Positions 34,609-44,337 of a DNA stretch of 64,000 bases are shown piece by piece. Numbering within the stretch: the first letter of the stretch is position 1; every line of letters begins with the position of its first letter. Both the position numbers and the translations under genes were made by a program. The notes beneath the pieces are model-generated. The model saw only the letters and a list, made by a program, of their open reading frames with translations, was not told the DNA's origin and did not search any database. Source of the stretch: Lachnospiraceae bacterium UBA4260 (lineage in GTDB: Bacteria; Bacillota; Clostridia; Lachnospirales; Lachnospiraceae); assembly GCA_002395235.1 (NCBI GenBank), contig DGWK01000011.1, positions 5,160 to 69,159 of the forward strand, given 5' to 3'.

Positions 34609-36003
34609 TTACTGCCGGGAAACCAGAGAATGTCCTACATCATTGATGTTTCCGGCTCCCATGGTTATCACCAAATCATTCTTTCGGCAATTTTTCAGGA
34701 GATAATTTTCAATTTCTTCAAAAGTGTCCAGGCACAGGCAGGGGTGACCGAGCGCTTCGATCTTTTCCGCCAGAGTGTGGGAACTGATCCCGAGGGTGTC
34801 GGTCTCTCTGGCCGGGTATATTTTGGCAAGGATGATGTGATCCGCCAGTGTAAGGGCCTTCGCAAAATCGTCCATCAGGGCCTTGGTCCTGGTGTAGGTA
34901 TGGGACTGGAACACACACCAGAGTTCCCTGTGCGGGAAGTTCTTCGCAGTCCTGAGGGTGGCCTCGATCTCCGTGGGGTGGTGCGCGTAGTCATCGACGA
35001 CAGTGAAGCCGTTTACGGTTCCCAGGACCTGGAAGCGCCTCTCGGTTCCCACATATTTTTTCAGGGCGGCTGCCGACGCCGCGCGGTCGATGCCAAGCCG
35101 GTCAGCGGCGGCGACCGCTGCCATGGAATTGTACACGTTGTGCTCGCCGGGGACACTCAGGGAAATGGTCTGTCTGCTGACAGTCCCGTCTTTGCCGCGG
35201 GAGCAGAGCGTGTAAGTGGCGTGCGCGTATTCGTCGTAGGTGATGTCCTCGGGCCAGTAGTCGGCGGACGAATCGGGGCCGTACAGGATGACGTCGCAGG
35301 CGAGGGAGCCGCAGATCTGCTCATAGTCGGGGATCTGTGTGTTGATGATCAGGGCGCCGTCTTCGGGGATCAGCTGCGCGAACTTCCGGAAGGAGCGGCG
35401 GATGTCGTCCAGGTCCTTGAAGAAGTCCAGGTGGTCCGCGTCGATGTCAAGGATGATGCCAATGCCGGGGTACATGTCCAGGAAACTGTTTGTGTACTCG
35501 CAGGCTTCGGCGGCAAAATAATCGCTCTGCCCGATCCTGACGTTTCCGCCTATGCTGTCCAGTATGCCGCCTATGGAGAGGGTCGGATCGGTTCCCGCCT
35601 CCATCATGATCTCCGAGATCATGGAAGTTGTCGTGGTCTTTCCGTGCGTGCCGCTGATGGCTACGGGATTTTTGTAAGCCCGCATGATCTGGCCCAGGAG
35701 AACGGATCTTCCGATGTACGGGATTCCGTTTTCCATGACGGCGATGTACTCCGGATTGTCCGGGTGGATCGCGGCTGTAAAGACGACCAGGTCGATGTCG
35801 GGAGTGATATTCTCTTTCTTCTGGCCGATGATGACGCGGATCCCGTCAGCGGCGAGGTCGTCGGTGATGGAAGAAGCGGCGCGGTCGGAACCGGACACGC
35901 GGAAGCCTTTGCTTCTGAGGATCCGCGCGAGGCCGCTCATGGAGATCCCGCCGATTCCGGAGAAGTAGACGTGGATCGGTTTATTAAAATCGAGCTGATA
36001 CAT
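34609..36003 (-). CDS. murC: UDP-N-acetylmuramate--L-alanine ligase
   Basis: This 464-residue cytoplasmic ligase adds L-Ala to UDP-MurNAc, the first amino acid of the peptidoglycan stem. It has the N-terminal Rossmann motif YFSGIGGISMSGLA, the ATP loop SGTHGKTTTTSM, and the C-terminal YAHHPTEIEATL with the family histidines. The start at 36003 follows AGGAGG; an upstream ATG at 36084 has no site. It is transcribed divergently from glgC. murF and ddl are 17 kb away. Confidence 0.96.
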   Translation of the reverse strand: MYQLDFNKPIHVYFSGIGGISMSGLARILRSKGFRVSGSDRAASSITDDLAADGIRVIIGQKKENITPDIDLVVFTAAIHPDNPEYIAVMENGIPYIGRSVLLGQIMRAYKNPVAISGTHGKTTTTSMISEIMMEAGTDPTLSIGGILDSIGGNVRIGQSDYFAAEACEYTNSFLDMYPGIGIILDIDADHLDFFKDLDDIRRSFRKFAQLIPEDGALIINTQIPDYEQICGSLACDVILYGPDSSADYWPEDITYDEYAHATYTLCSRGKDGTVSRQTISLSVPGEHNVYNSMAAVAAADRLGIDRAASAAALKKYVGTERRFQVLGTVNGFTVVDDYAHHPTEIEATLRTAKNFPHRELWCVFQSHTYTRTKALMDDFAKALTLADHIILAKIYPARETDTLGISSHTLAEKIEALGHPCLCLDTFEEIENYLLKNCRKNDLVITMGAGNINDVGHSLVSRQ

Positions 36004-36060
36004 AGGCCCTCCTGATATGTTTAGTAATGCTTTTTTTTGAGTATTTTCGTTGTCGCCTGT

Positions 36061-36089
36061 ATCATACAATAAGAAATCTTTCAAGTCAA
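36061..36089 (-). promoter_or_regulatory. Promoter for murC
   Basis: On the minus strand TTGACT (36084-36089) and TATGAT (36061-36066) have 17-base spacing, about 60 bases before the start. Confidence 0.8.
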
Positions 36090-36092
36090 AGG

Positions 36093-36234
36093 CGTATACA
36101 ATTATGCGGCCCCAACAGAAAATTTTCTGGAAATTGTTTGTTATTCCGAATAAAGATGAATATTTTGATGGATATAATGTACAGTTTCATTTCTGTAAGC
36201 GGTGTGATATAATATTCTTGCAAAATTGTATACG
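36093..36234. promoter_or_regulatory. Spaced inverted repeat in divergent murC/glgC region
   Basis: CGTATACAATT at 36093-36103 and its exact complement at 36224-36234 flank the two divergent promoters. One copy abuts the murC -35; the other lies just after the glgC -10. They may be binding sites of one regulator. Confidence 0.4.
36205..36213 (+). promoter_or_regulatory. Extended -10 promoter for glgC-glgD-spoVG
   Basis: TGA-TATAAT forms a perfect extended -10; the leader to glgC is about 65 bases. Confidence 0.65.
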
Positions 36235-36279
36235 TTATTTTGTAAAGGATTTTGCAAAAACCATACCAGAGGTGGCAAC

Positions 36280-37557
36280 ATGATAGTTAAGAAAGAAATG
36301 ATTGCTATGCTGCTTGCAGGCGGCCAGGGGAGCAGACTTGGAATTCTTACATCGAACATGGCTAAACCGGCGGTATCCTTCGGCGGAAAGTACAGGATCA
36401 TTGACTTCCCGCTGAGCAACTGCATCAATTCAGGTGTGGATACGGTCGGCGTTCTTACGCAGTATATGCCGCTCAGACTGAACACGCATGTTGGGATCGG
36501 AATTCCGTGGGACCTCGATAAGAACGTGGGCGGAGTCTCGGTACTCTCTCCTTATGAGCAGATGCGGCATACGGAGTGGTACACGGGAACGGCTAACGCG
36601 ATTTATCAGAATCTCGCATATATGGAGAGTTTCAACCCGGACTATGTGCTGATTCTGTCGGGCGATCATATCTACAAGATGGATTATGAGGCCATGTTGG
36701 ACTTCCACAAGGAGAACAACGCGGACGTCACCATCGCTGTCATGCCCGTCCCTATGGAGGAGGCAAGCCGTTTCGGAATCATGATCACTGACGAGAACAA
36801 GAAGATCGTTGATTTTGAGGAGAAGCCGGCGCATCCGCGCAGCAATCTCGCTTCCATGGGTATTTACATATTCAACTGGAAGACGCTGAAGGATGCTTTG
36901 GTGACCAATAAAGATCAGCCTCATCTTGATTTCGGTAAACATATTATTCCGTATTGTCGTGACAACGGATCTCCTCTCTATGCGTACGAGTTTAACGGAT
37001 ACTGGAAGGATGTCGGGACCCTGACCTCCTATTGGGAAGCCAATATGGAGCTTATAGACATCGTTCCGGAGTTTAATCTGTACGAAGAGTACTGGAAGAT
37101 CTACACGAACAGCACGTCTAATGTGCCGCAGTATTTTGGCACAGAGAGTACTGCAGAGCGGACGATCATCGGTGAAGGAACTGAGGTTTACGGCAAGGTC
37201 TACAATTCTGTGATCGGTTGTGACGTGACGATCGGAAAGGGCGCGGAAGTGAGGGATTCCATCCTCATGAACGGGACCAAGGTCGGAGAAGGCTGCAGGC
37301 TTTACAAAGTCATTGCTGCCGAAGACGTCACGATCGGGGACAGAGCGGTCCTTGGCGAGGGTTACGATATACCCAATGACACAAGACCTGATATTTACAG
37401 AGAAGGTATCGTAACACTGGGAGAAGGAACTGTGATCCCGGCCGGCGTCAGCATCGGAAAGAACGTGATGATTTCCGGTGTCACCACGGCAGAGGATTAC
37501 CCCGGCAGCAGGCTTGAGAGCGGCAAAACTCTGGTGAAAGAAGGTGACGCGGAATGA
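36280..37557 (+). CDS. glgC: Glucose-1-phosphate adenylyltransferase, catalytic subunit
   Basis: This 425-residue enzyme makes ADP-glucose from ATP and glucose-1-phosphate for glycogen synthesis. The N-terminal [30 protein letters not shown] and [11 protein letters not shown] are the catalytic motifs; the C-terminal third is a left-handed beta-helix with hexapeptide repeats. An AGAGGTGG site precedes ATG 36280. It overlaps glgD by ATGA. Confidence 0.95.
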   Translation: MIVKKEMIAMLLAGGQGSRLGILTSNMAKPAVSFGGKYRIIDFPLSNCINSGVDTVGVLTQYMPLRLNTHVGIGIPWDLDKNVGGVSVLSPYEQMRHTEWYTGTANAIYQNLAYMESFNPDYVLILSGDHIYKMDYEAMLDFHKENNADVTIAVMPVPMEEASRFGIMITDENKKIVDFEEKPAHPRSNLASMGIYIFNWKTLKDALVTNKDQPHLDFGKHIIPYCRDNGSPLYAYEFNGYWKDVGTLTSYWEANMELIDIVPEFNLYEEYWKIYTNSTSNVPQYFGTESTAERTIIGEGTEVYGKVYNSVIGCDVTIGKGAEVRDSILMNGTKVGEGCRLYKVIAAEDVTIGDRAVLGEGYDIPNDTRPDIYREGIVTLGEGTVIPAGVSIGKNVMISGVTTAEDYPGSRLESGKTLVKEGDAE

Positions 37558-38672
37558 GGGCGGTAGGAATTATCTTAGCCGGCGGAAACAGCAAGCGGAT
37601 GAAGGAGTTGTCAAAAAAGAGAGCTGTGTGCGCAATGCCCGTCGCAGGCAGTTATCGCAGCATTGATTTTGCACTCAGCAACATGGAGCATTCCAGAATC
37701 CAGAAGGTAGCTGTCCTTACGCAGTATAATTCCAGAAGTCTGAATGAGCACCTGGCATCGTCCAAATGGTGGGACTTCGGACGCAAGCAGGGAGGCCTGT
37801 TCCTCTTTACTCCTTCCTTCGCGGACGCCAGCAGTCAGTGGTACCGAGGAACAGCTGACGCGATCGCACAGAATATCAGTTTTCTTAAGACATCACACGA
37901 GCCGTACGTGGTCATCACATCCGGTGACTGTGTCTACAAGATGGACTACAACGAAGTCCTTGAATACCATGTGGAGAAGAGAGCGGATATCACTGTCGTG
38001 GTCAAAGAAATGCCGGAAAACTTTAATGTGGAACGGTATGGCACAGTGCAGATGGACGCGGACGGACGGATCCGGGAATTCGTGGAGAAGCCCGTTGTCG
38101 CTCAGTACAACACGATTTCATGCGGAATCTATGTGATCAGAAGGCGATTGCTGATAGAACTTCTTGAGAAGAGCATGGAAGAGAACCGATATGATCTGGT
38201 TCAGGATATCCTTATTCGCTACAGGGGCCTGAAGAGAATCTACGGGTATAAGCTGCACAACTATTGGAGCAATATTGCGACTGTTGAGGATTATTACAGG
38301 ACGAATATGGATTTTCTTAATCCGGAGATCAAGGATTATTTCTTCAAACAGTATCCGGACGTTCACTCGAAGGTCGCGGACCTTCCTCCCGCCAAGTACA
38401 ATGTGGGAGTACACATCAAAAACAGCCTTCTGTCAAGCGGATGTATAGTGAACGGCACGGTAGAGAATTCTGTATTGTTCCAGCAGGTCTATGTTGGCAA
38501 TAATTGTGTAATTAGGAATTCACTCATTTTGAATGATGTTTACATCGGAGACAACACTATAATTGAGAACTGCATCGTGGAGAGCGGCGACACCATTCAG
38601 GCAAATTCCTGTTACAAAGGTGAAAATGGTATAAGGATCGTGGTGGAAAAAGGCGAACGTTATACCATTTAG
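37554..38672 (+). CDS. glgD: Glucose-1-phosphate adenylyltransferase regulatory subunit GlgD
   Basis: This 372-residue GlgC paralogue is typical of Firmicutes, where GlgC and GlgD form a mixed enzyme. The start motif is degraded ([18 protein letters not shown] instead of GGxGxRL), and [10 protein letters not shown] replaces [10 protein letters not shown], in keeping with a subunit that modulates rather than catalyses. The C-terminal beta-helix is present. The gene overlaps glgC by four bases. Confidence 0.94.
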   Translation: MRAVGIILAGGNSKRMKELSKKRAVCAMPVAGSYRSIDFALSNMEHSRIQKVAVLTQYNSRSLNEHLASSKWWDFGRKQGGLFLFTPSFADASSQWYRGTADAIAQNISFLKTSHEPYVVITSGDCVYKMDYNEVLEYHVEKRADITVVVKEMPENFNVERYGTVQMDADGRIREFVEKPVVAQYNTISCGIYVIRRRLLIELLEKSMEENRYDLVQDILIRYRGLKRIYGYKLHNYWSNIATVEDYYRTNMDFLNPEIKDYFFKQYPDVHSKVADLPPAKYNVGVHIKNSLLSSGCIVNGTVENSVLFQQVYVGNNCVIRNSLILNDVYIGDNTIIENCIVESGDTIQANSCYKGENGIRIVVEKGERYTI

Positions 38673-38686
38673 AAATGGAGAACGCT

Positions 38687-38977
38687 ATGCAGGTGACGGA
38701 TGTAAGAGTTAGAAGAATTGCCAAAGAAGGCAAAATGAAGGCAGTCGTCTCTATTACTATCGATCATGTTTTCGTTGTACACGATATCAAGGTCATCGAG
38801 GGTGAAAAAGGACTCTTTATTGCCATGCCGAGCAAGAAGTCGGCAGACGGCGAGTATAGAGACATAGCCCATCCCATCAATACAGATACCAGAGCAATGC
38901 TTGAGAGCATTATCCTGGAAGAGTATGAAAGAAGTGCATTGCAGGAAGATAACTCATCTACAGGTACGACAGCATAG
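38687..38977 (+). CDS. spoVG: Septation protein SpoVG
   Basis: This 96-residue RNA/DNA-binding regulator has the canonical start [26 protein letters not shown] and [17 protein letters not shown]. Start at 38687 follows GGAGAA; an in-frame ATG at 38675 gives MENA in front. It follows glgD by 14 bases and may be read with it. A strong terminator follows. Confidence 0.94.
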   Translation: MQVTDVRVRRIAKEGKMKAVVSITIDHVFVVHDIKVIEGEKGLFIAMPSKKSADGEYRDIAHPINTDTRAMLESIILEEYERSALQEDNSSTGTTA

Positions 38978-39022
38978 CATCGCACGGAAATCTATCTAAA
39001 TAGCTGAATATCGAATCTATGG

Positions 39023-39070
39023 AAAGTATCGCCGCGTGCCTGGCTAAAGACCCGCGCCGATACTTTTCTT
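39023..39070 (+). terminator. Terminator after spoVG
   Basis: AAAGTATCG and CGATACTTT pair, extended by GCG/CGC inside, and end in TTTCTT. Confidence 0.85.
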
Positions 39071-39164
39071 GACGTTTGGCACAGATTTGTGGTATGTAAG
39101 GAAAAGCACAGGGCAAAATACTGATTATTCAAGGCGCGCGCAGCGGGCCGGTAACGGAGTGAAA

Positions 39165-39845
39165 ATGGATTCTTACTATATTATTGTCGGGCTGGGTAAT
39201 CCGGGCGGCAAATACGAGGGAACAAGGCATAATGTCGGCTTTAAAGTCATCGATGAACTGGCCGGCCGCTTTAAGATTGACAGGCCGGTGCGTTTTGGCA
39301 AGTCGATGATCGGAAAGGGGTCGATCGCCGGTGAAAAGGTGATCCTGGTCAAGCCCATGACTTATATGAACCTGAGCGGCGAGGCGGTCAGAGAGATCTG
39401 CAGCTATTACAAAGTGGACCACACCGATCATCTGATTGTCATATCGGACGATATCGATCTTCCCGTGGGCCATCTGCGGATCCGGAAGAAGGGAAGCGCC
39501 GGCGGCCACAACGGACTTAAAAACATCATCCTGCATCTGGGGGACGACGAGTTTACGAGAATCCGGATCGGCGTGGGAGGAAAGCCCGCGCCCGGCGCGG
39601 ATCTGGTGAACCATGTCCTGGGACATTTCACGAGAGAAGATAAGGAGATCGTGCAGGAGGCTTTCGTAAAGGCTGCGGACGCCTGCGAATGCGCGATCAA
39701 AGAGGGCCCGGACAAGGCCATGAACCTCTATAATACCAAAAAGCAGAAGAAGCCGAAGAAACGCAAAGAGATGGAGGACGCGCCGCAGGCGGCGCCGGAG
39801 GCCGAGACTAATGCTGACGTTAACAGCTCCGCTGAAGGAATCTGA
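39165..39845 (+). CDS. pth: Peptidyl-tRNA hydrolase
   Basis: This 226-residue enzyme frees tRNA from stalled peptidyl-tRNA. It has IVGLGNPGGKYEGTRHNVGF with the catalytic His, PMTYMNLSGEAV, and SAGGHNGLKNI. The family core ends near residue 190; an extra ~35 residues are Lys-rich then acidic (KKQKKPKKRKEMED). A CGGAGT site precedes ATG 39165. Its last 35 bases overlap the start of mfd, giving the common pth-mfd pair. Confidence 0.95.
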   Translation: MDSYYIIVGLGNPGGKYEGTRHNVGFKVIDELAGRFKIDRPVRFGKSMIGKGSIAGEKVILVKPMTYMNLSGEAVREICSYYKVDHTDHLIVISDDIDLPVGHLRIRKKGSAGGHNGLKNIILHLGDDEFTRIRIGVGGKPAPGADLVNHVLGHFTREDKEIVQEAFVKAADACECAIKEGPDKAMNLYNTKKQKKPKKRKEMEDAPQAAPEAETNADVNSSAEGI

Positions 39846-42800
39846 GAATTACAATAAAATAGCAGACGCCATGCAGGCGGACGGGGCGTGCGTCCTGGCG
39901 GAAGGCTGCGCGGAGGCGCAGAAGCTCCACCTGGTCTATGCGCTGAGCAGGGAATCCTCCCTTGCCCCGCTGGCAAGGTTCCGTCTGATCGTGACTTACA
40001 GCGACCAGAAAGCCAAGGAGATCCAGGAGGCGTTCCGTTTCTACGACCGGAATACGGTGATGTTTCCCGCCAAGGACCTGATCTTCTATCAGGCGGATCT
40101 TCGCGGCCGGGAGCTCGACAAAGAGAGGATCCGGTGCCTGCGCAGGATCATGGAAGGGCGGCCGGCCACGGTGGTCACTACTTTTGCTGCCCTGATGACG
40201 CCCCAGGTGCCGCTGGAAGTCCTCAAAAAGAGCGTCATCAAAGTGGAAAAGAGGGGCGAGCTGAACCTCTCCGAGGCGTCCCGGCGGCTGGTCACACTGG
40301 GCTACGAGAAGCAGTACCAGGTGGAAAAGCCCGGGCAGTTCGCGGTCCGCGGCGATATCCTGGATATCTTCGAGCTGACAGAGGAAAACCCTTACAGAAT
40401 AGAGCTGTGGGGAGATGAAGTGGAGTCCATCCGCTCTTTTGACGTGCTCAGCCAGAGGTCCATCGCGCAGCTGGAATCGGTGTCGATCTACCCCGCGACG
40501 GAAATGATCCTGTCTGAGTCGAGGCTCAGAGACGGGTTTAAACGGATCCGCGAGGAAGAAAAGAAGGTCGAGAAGCTCTACAGGGAGCAGAACCGCACGG
40601 AGGAGGCACACCGCCTGAAGACGACCATCGCGCAGATGGAAGAGGAGGCGACGGAGTGGCGGCAGTACGGGCAGCTTGAGAGCTATATTCACTATTTTTA
40701 CCCGCTTACCGAGAATTTCCTGAACCTTTTCCCCAGACAGGCGACCATGATCTTTGTAGACGAACCCTACAGGGTCAGCCAGCACGCGGGAGCGGTGGAA
40801 GAGGAGTTCCGGATGAGCATGACCAGCCGCGCGGAGAAGGGGTATATCATCCCCGGGCAGATGCAGCTCCTGACGGCCGCGGACGCCGTGACGGCGCAGA
40901 TGCTGCAGTACCGGTGCGTCGGCGTGGCGGGCCTTGCAAACGGATGCGGCTACATGGAGCCGGACCTGACGGTGTCTATGAACGCCAAGTCCATGTCGCC
41001 TTTCAACAAGAGTTTCGAGGCCCTCGAAAAAGAGCTGGAATCTTATAAGAAAAAGGGATACAGGACTATTTTGATCTCTCCGTCAAGGACCAGGGCCAGA
41101 AGGCTGGCGCAGGATCTCATGAACGACGGGATCACTGCCTTCTACAGCGAAAATCCCGAGCGGAGGCTGCAGCCCGGCGAGATCATGACTTACTACGGCC
41201 GGATCGCGCAGGGATTTGAGTATCCCGACATCAAATTCGCGGTCATCGCGGAGTCGGACATATTCGGCGCCGAAAAGAAAAAGAAGACCAAGAAGAAAAA
41301 GTACGAAGGCGAGCAGATCCAGGCCTTCTCCGAGCTCAAGGCGGGCGATTACGTGGTGCACGAGGACCACGGGATCGGGATCTACCGGGGCGTGGAGAAG
41401 ATCGAGGTCAACCACATCGCCAAGGACTATATCAAAATAGAGTACGGCGGAGGCGGCACGCTCTATGTGCTGCCCACAGAACTTTCGGTCCTGCAGAAAT
41501 ACGCTTCTGCGGGCTCAGCCAAGCCCAAGCTGAACAAACTGGGCACCCAGGAGTGGACGAATACAAAGACCAAGGTCAGAAAAGCCGTGGACGAAGTGGC
41601 GGAGGACCTGGTGGAGCTCTACGCGGCAAGGCAGCAGAAGAAGGGGCACCGGTACGGGCCGGACACGGTCTGGCAGAAGGAGTTTGAGGAGCTCTTCCCT
41701 TATGAGGAGACGGAAGATCAGCTCACCGCCATCGAAGAGACCAAGAAGGACATGGAGAGCGACCGCATCATGGACCGCCTGATCTGCGGCGACGTCGGCT
41801 ACGGCAAAACAGAGATCGCCATAAGGGCCGCCTTCAAAGCCGTGCAGGAGGGCATGCAGGTGGCGGTTCTGGTTCCTACGACCATCCTGGCGCAGCAGCA
41901 CTACAATACCTTCTGCACGAGGATGCACAGATATCCCGTCACGATCGGAATGCTGTCGAGATTCCGGACATCGGCGGAGCAGAAGCAGACCATCAAGGAA
42001 GTCTCACAGGGGCTCTGCGACATCGTGATCGGCACGCACAGGCTCCTCTCCAAAGACATCAAATTCAAAAATCTGGGCCTTCTCATAGTGGACGAAGAGC
42101 AGCGCTTCGGCGTCACACACAAAGAGAAGATCAAGAAGATGAAGGAGAACGTGGACGTTCTGACCCTCTCCGCGACGCCCATCCCGAGAACCCTGCACAT
42201 GAGCCTTGTGGGGATCCGCGATATGACCGTGCTGGAGGAGGCGCCCGAAGGGCGCGTGCCCATCCAGACTTATGTCATGGAATACGACGAAGAGATGGTC
42301 AGAGAGGCGGTCATCCGCGAGCTGTCCCGGAAAGGGCAGGTCTACTATGTCCACAACCGCGTGAACGACATCGACGTCGTCACGGCGAGGCTCCGGCAGA
42401 TCATCCCCGAGGCCAGGATCGCCTACGCCCACGGCCAGATGAAAGAGGAACAGCTCGAGAAGATCATGTATGAATTTATCGACGGCGGGATCGATGTCCT
42501 GGTCTCGACGACCATCATCGAGACTGGTCTGGATATATCCAACGTCAACACGATCATCATCCACGACTCGGACAAGATGGGCCTCTCCCAGCTCTATCAG
42601 CTGCGGGGCCGCGTCGGCCGAAGCGGCCGGACGGCGTACGCCTTCCTCATGTACCGCAAGGACCGCATGCTCCGGGAAGTGGCCGAGAAGCGCCTGCGCG
42701 CCATCCGCGAATATACGGATCTGGGCAGCGGCTTCAAAATAGCGATGAGAGACCTGGAGATCCGCGGAGCCGGCAGCGTCCTCGGGAGAGCCCAGCACGG

Positions 42801-43371
42801 CCACATGCAGGCGGTCGGCTACGACCTCTACTGCAAGCTCCTGAACATGGCGGTTAAGCAGGTCAAAGGCGAACCGGTAAAGGAAGAGCGCACCGTTCGC
42901 GTAAACTTAAGCGTGGACGCCTTCCTGCCCGAGAGCTACATCATCAACGAAGAGCAGAAGCTGGAGATCTACAAAAAGATCGCCGCCATCGAATCGACGG
43001 ACGACTACGATGAAGTCAGAGAAGAGCTGGTCGACCGCTTCGGGGAGATCCCCGCGCCGGCCGGAAACCTCCTGCGCATCGCGCTCATCCGCTCCGTCGC
43101 CGCCCGGATCGGGATCATCGAGATCGTCGGCACGGCCGGGACCATCCATTTCTACATGGACCCCGCCGCCCGCGTCCGCGCGGAAAACATCCCTTCCCTT
43201 CTGCGTAACTACAGCAAGACGCTCGCCTTCAACGTCAAAGGATTCAGCGGCCGCGGGCTGCCCGAATTCCTGTACCGCTACAAGGCAGTCGGCGTGACCG
43301 TCCGGGACGAAGAGATCCTGCTGTCGTCGCTGGAGGAATTGCTGATCGCTATGGGGAGGTATTTGATTTGA
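39811..43371 (+). CDS. mfd: Transcription-repair coupling factor
   Basis: This 1186-residue ATPase removes stalled RNA polymerase and recruits UvrAB. In order: UvrB-like domains (about 1-330), RNA-polymerase-interaction domain (about 500-560, GDYVVHEDHGIGIYRG), helicase motor with Walker A GDVGYGKTE (about 660-668), DEEQRFG and SATPIPRTL, RecG-like QLRGRVGRSGR, and a C-terminal TRCF domain. It starts within pth. A REP-like sequence begins directly after its stop codon. Confidence 0.96.
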   Translation: MLTLTAPLKESENYNKIADAMQADGACVLAEGCAEAQKLHLVYALSRESSLAPLARFRLIVTYSDQKAKEIQEAFRFYDRNTVMFPAKDLIFYQADLRGRELDKERIRCLRRIMEGRPATVVTTFAALMTPQVPLEVLKKSVIKVEKRGELNLSEASRRLVTLGYEKQYQVEKPGQFAVRGDILDIFELTEENPYRIELWGDEVESIRSFDVLSQRSIAQLESVSIYPATEMILSESRLRDGFKRIREEEKKVEKLYREQNRTEEAHRLKTTIAQMEEEATEWRQYGQLESYIHYFYPLTENFLNLFPRQATMIFVDEPYRVSQHAGAVEEEFRMSMTSRAEKGYIIPGQMQLLTAADAVTAQMLQYRCVGVAGLANGCGYMEPDLTVSMNAKSMSPFNKSFEALEKELESYKKKGYRTILISPSRTRARRLAQDLMNDGITAFYSENPERRLQPGEIMTYYGRIAQGFEYPDIKFAVIAESDIFGAEKKKKTKKKKYEGEQIQAFSELKAGDYVVHEDHGIGIYRGVEKIEVNHIAKDYIKIEYGGGGTLYVLPTELSVLQKYASAGSAKPKLNKLGTQEWTNTKTKVRKAVDEVAEDLVELYAARQQKKGHRYGPDTVWQKEFEELFPYEETEDQLTAIEETKKDMESDRIMDRLICGDVGYGKTEIAIRAAFKAVQEGMQVAVLVPTTILAQQHYNTFCTRMHRYPVTIGMLSRFRTSAEQKQTIKEVSQGLCDIVIGTHRLLSKDIKFKNLGLLIVDEEQRFGVTHKEKIKKMKENVDVLTLSATPIPRTLHMSLVGIRDMTVLEEAPEGRVPIQTYVMEYDEEMVREAVIRELSRKGQVYYVHNRVNDIDVVTARLRQIIPEARIAYAHGQMKEEQLEKIMYEFIDGGIDVLVSTTIIETGLDISNVNTIIIHDSDKMGLSQLYQLRGRVGRSGRTAYAFLMYRKDRMLREVAEKRLRAIREYTDLGSGFKIAMRDLEIRGAGSVLGRAQHGHMQAVGYDLYCKLLNMAVKQVKGEPVKEERTVRVNLSVDAFLPESYIINEEQKLEIYKKIAAIESTDDYDEVREELVDRFGEIPAPAGNLLRIALIRSVAARIGIIEIVGTAGTIHFYMDPAARVRAENIPSLLRNYSKTLAFNVKGFSGRGLPEFLYRYKAVGVTVRDEEILLSSLEELLIAMGRYLI

Positions 43372-43400
43372 TGTGTCACGGGGACGTATCTAGTGACACA
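43372..43400. repeat. Single REP-like unit after mfd
   Basis: Twenty-nine bases (TGTGTCACGGGGACGTATCT then AGTGACACA) match one arm of the palindrome at 12613-12685 with one mismatch. The unit is itself an imperfect palindrome with TGTGTCAC/GTGACACA ends. Confidence 0.88.
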
Positions 43401-43418
43401 TACCTTAAAAACAAAAAG

Positions 43419-43476
43419 GCCCCCTTCCTGGCAGCAAGTTTTAGCTTGCTTACCAGAAAGGGGGCACTTTGTTTGT
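43419..43476. terminator. Composite terminator mfd / ECF gene
   Basis: GCCCCCTTCCTGG and CCAGAAAGGGGGC form the outer stem and GCAAG/CTTGC an inner stem, followed by ACTTTGTTTG; AAAAAGG precedes it for the opposite strand. Confidence 0.85.
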
Positions 43477-43520
43477 GCGACAACTTTTTACTTAATATTC
43501 AATGCTCATAGAGCAATCTC

Positions 43521-44135
43521 TCAGAAATAGAAGAACAGACCCGTTTTCTTGAGCGGCGCTCTCAGCGCCATGTACAGTACCGTTGTAATAAAAGCGGATA
43601 CCACCGAATTAATGGCGGTCACCCCAAGATTGATCGCGAAGGACACTTCCGCGGCGGGCTTGCCCAGGATCAGGATCTTGTAGAAGTACCGGATCGTAGG
43701 ATCGAAGACTGCGTTAAACAGAAGTCCCGCAACAACAGCGGCTATTGTCCAGCGCAGTACCTTTGTCAGATCCTTTTCTGTCGTGATGTGTCCCATCTTG
43801 TGCGCGATAAATCCTACCAGCACACCCATAAGAAACTTAATCACGAATGTGATCGGCGCCTGAACGATATAAACGGGATCCATCAGGTCCGCGATCGTAA
43901 GTCCGAGCGCTCCGCCGACGCCGCCGTAGGCGCTTCCGAGGATCAGGGCGCCCAGCACGCAGAATGCGTTGCCCAGGTGCACCGTGACCTTATCGCCGGC
44001 AATCGTGGGAATCGGGATGGATAAGAACGTAAATACTACATATGTAATCGCAGCGAAGATTCCGGCAAAAACCATCTTTCTCAGCTGCTCTTCCTTCGTG
44101 CTGCTGATCTCTGCGGCTGTGTCTAAACTATTCAT
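43521..44135 (-). CDS. ECF transporter S component
   Basis: This 204-residue membrane protein has about five to six hydrophobic helices and the S-component pattern VTVHLGNAFCVLGALILGSAYG followed by a Gly-rich stretch and DLMDPVYI. S components bind a vitamin and dock on a shared EcfAA'T module, which is not in this window. AGGAGG precedes ATG. Substrate is unknown; the neighbouring gene is pncB, so nicotinate or a related precursor is a guess only. Confidence 0.8.
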   Translation of the reverse strand: MNSLDTAAEISSTKEEQLRKMVFAGIFAAITYVVFTFLSIPIPTIAGDKVTVHLGNAFCVLGALILGSAYGGVGGALGLTIADLMDPVYIVQAPITFVIKFLMGVLVGFIAHKMGHITTEKDLTKVLRWTIAAVVAGLLFNAVFDPTIRYFYKILILGKPAAEVSFAINLGVTAINSVVSAFITTVLYMALRAPLKKTGLFFYF

Positions 44136-44273
44136 AATGACCTCCTATCTGTCTGTTTTCTGACTTAACCAAAGTATAGCTGTATCTGAATATATTAATA
44201 GCGCCAGAAAATTATTTTTTTATATAACCAGATTGCAATGCGTGAGGAACTTAACACCTCCAAATAACACAAA

Positions 44274-44296
44274 AACCGGGCTCAAAGAGCCCGGTT
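44274..44296 (-). terminator. Terminator of pncB
   Basis: AACCGGGCTC and GAGCCCGGTT pair around three bases; on the minus strand a TTTTTGTG tail follows. Confidence 0.88.
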
Positions 44297-44337
44297 CCGG
44301 TATTATTCCATATAAATTCAATACTGTCGCTTCGCGA

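Noticed and set aside
37554..38672. glgD as a degraded duplicate of glgC
   Set aside because: Loss of catalytic motif residues is a normal feature of Firmicutes GlgD, which acts as a partner subunit; the frame is intact and coupled.
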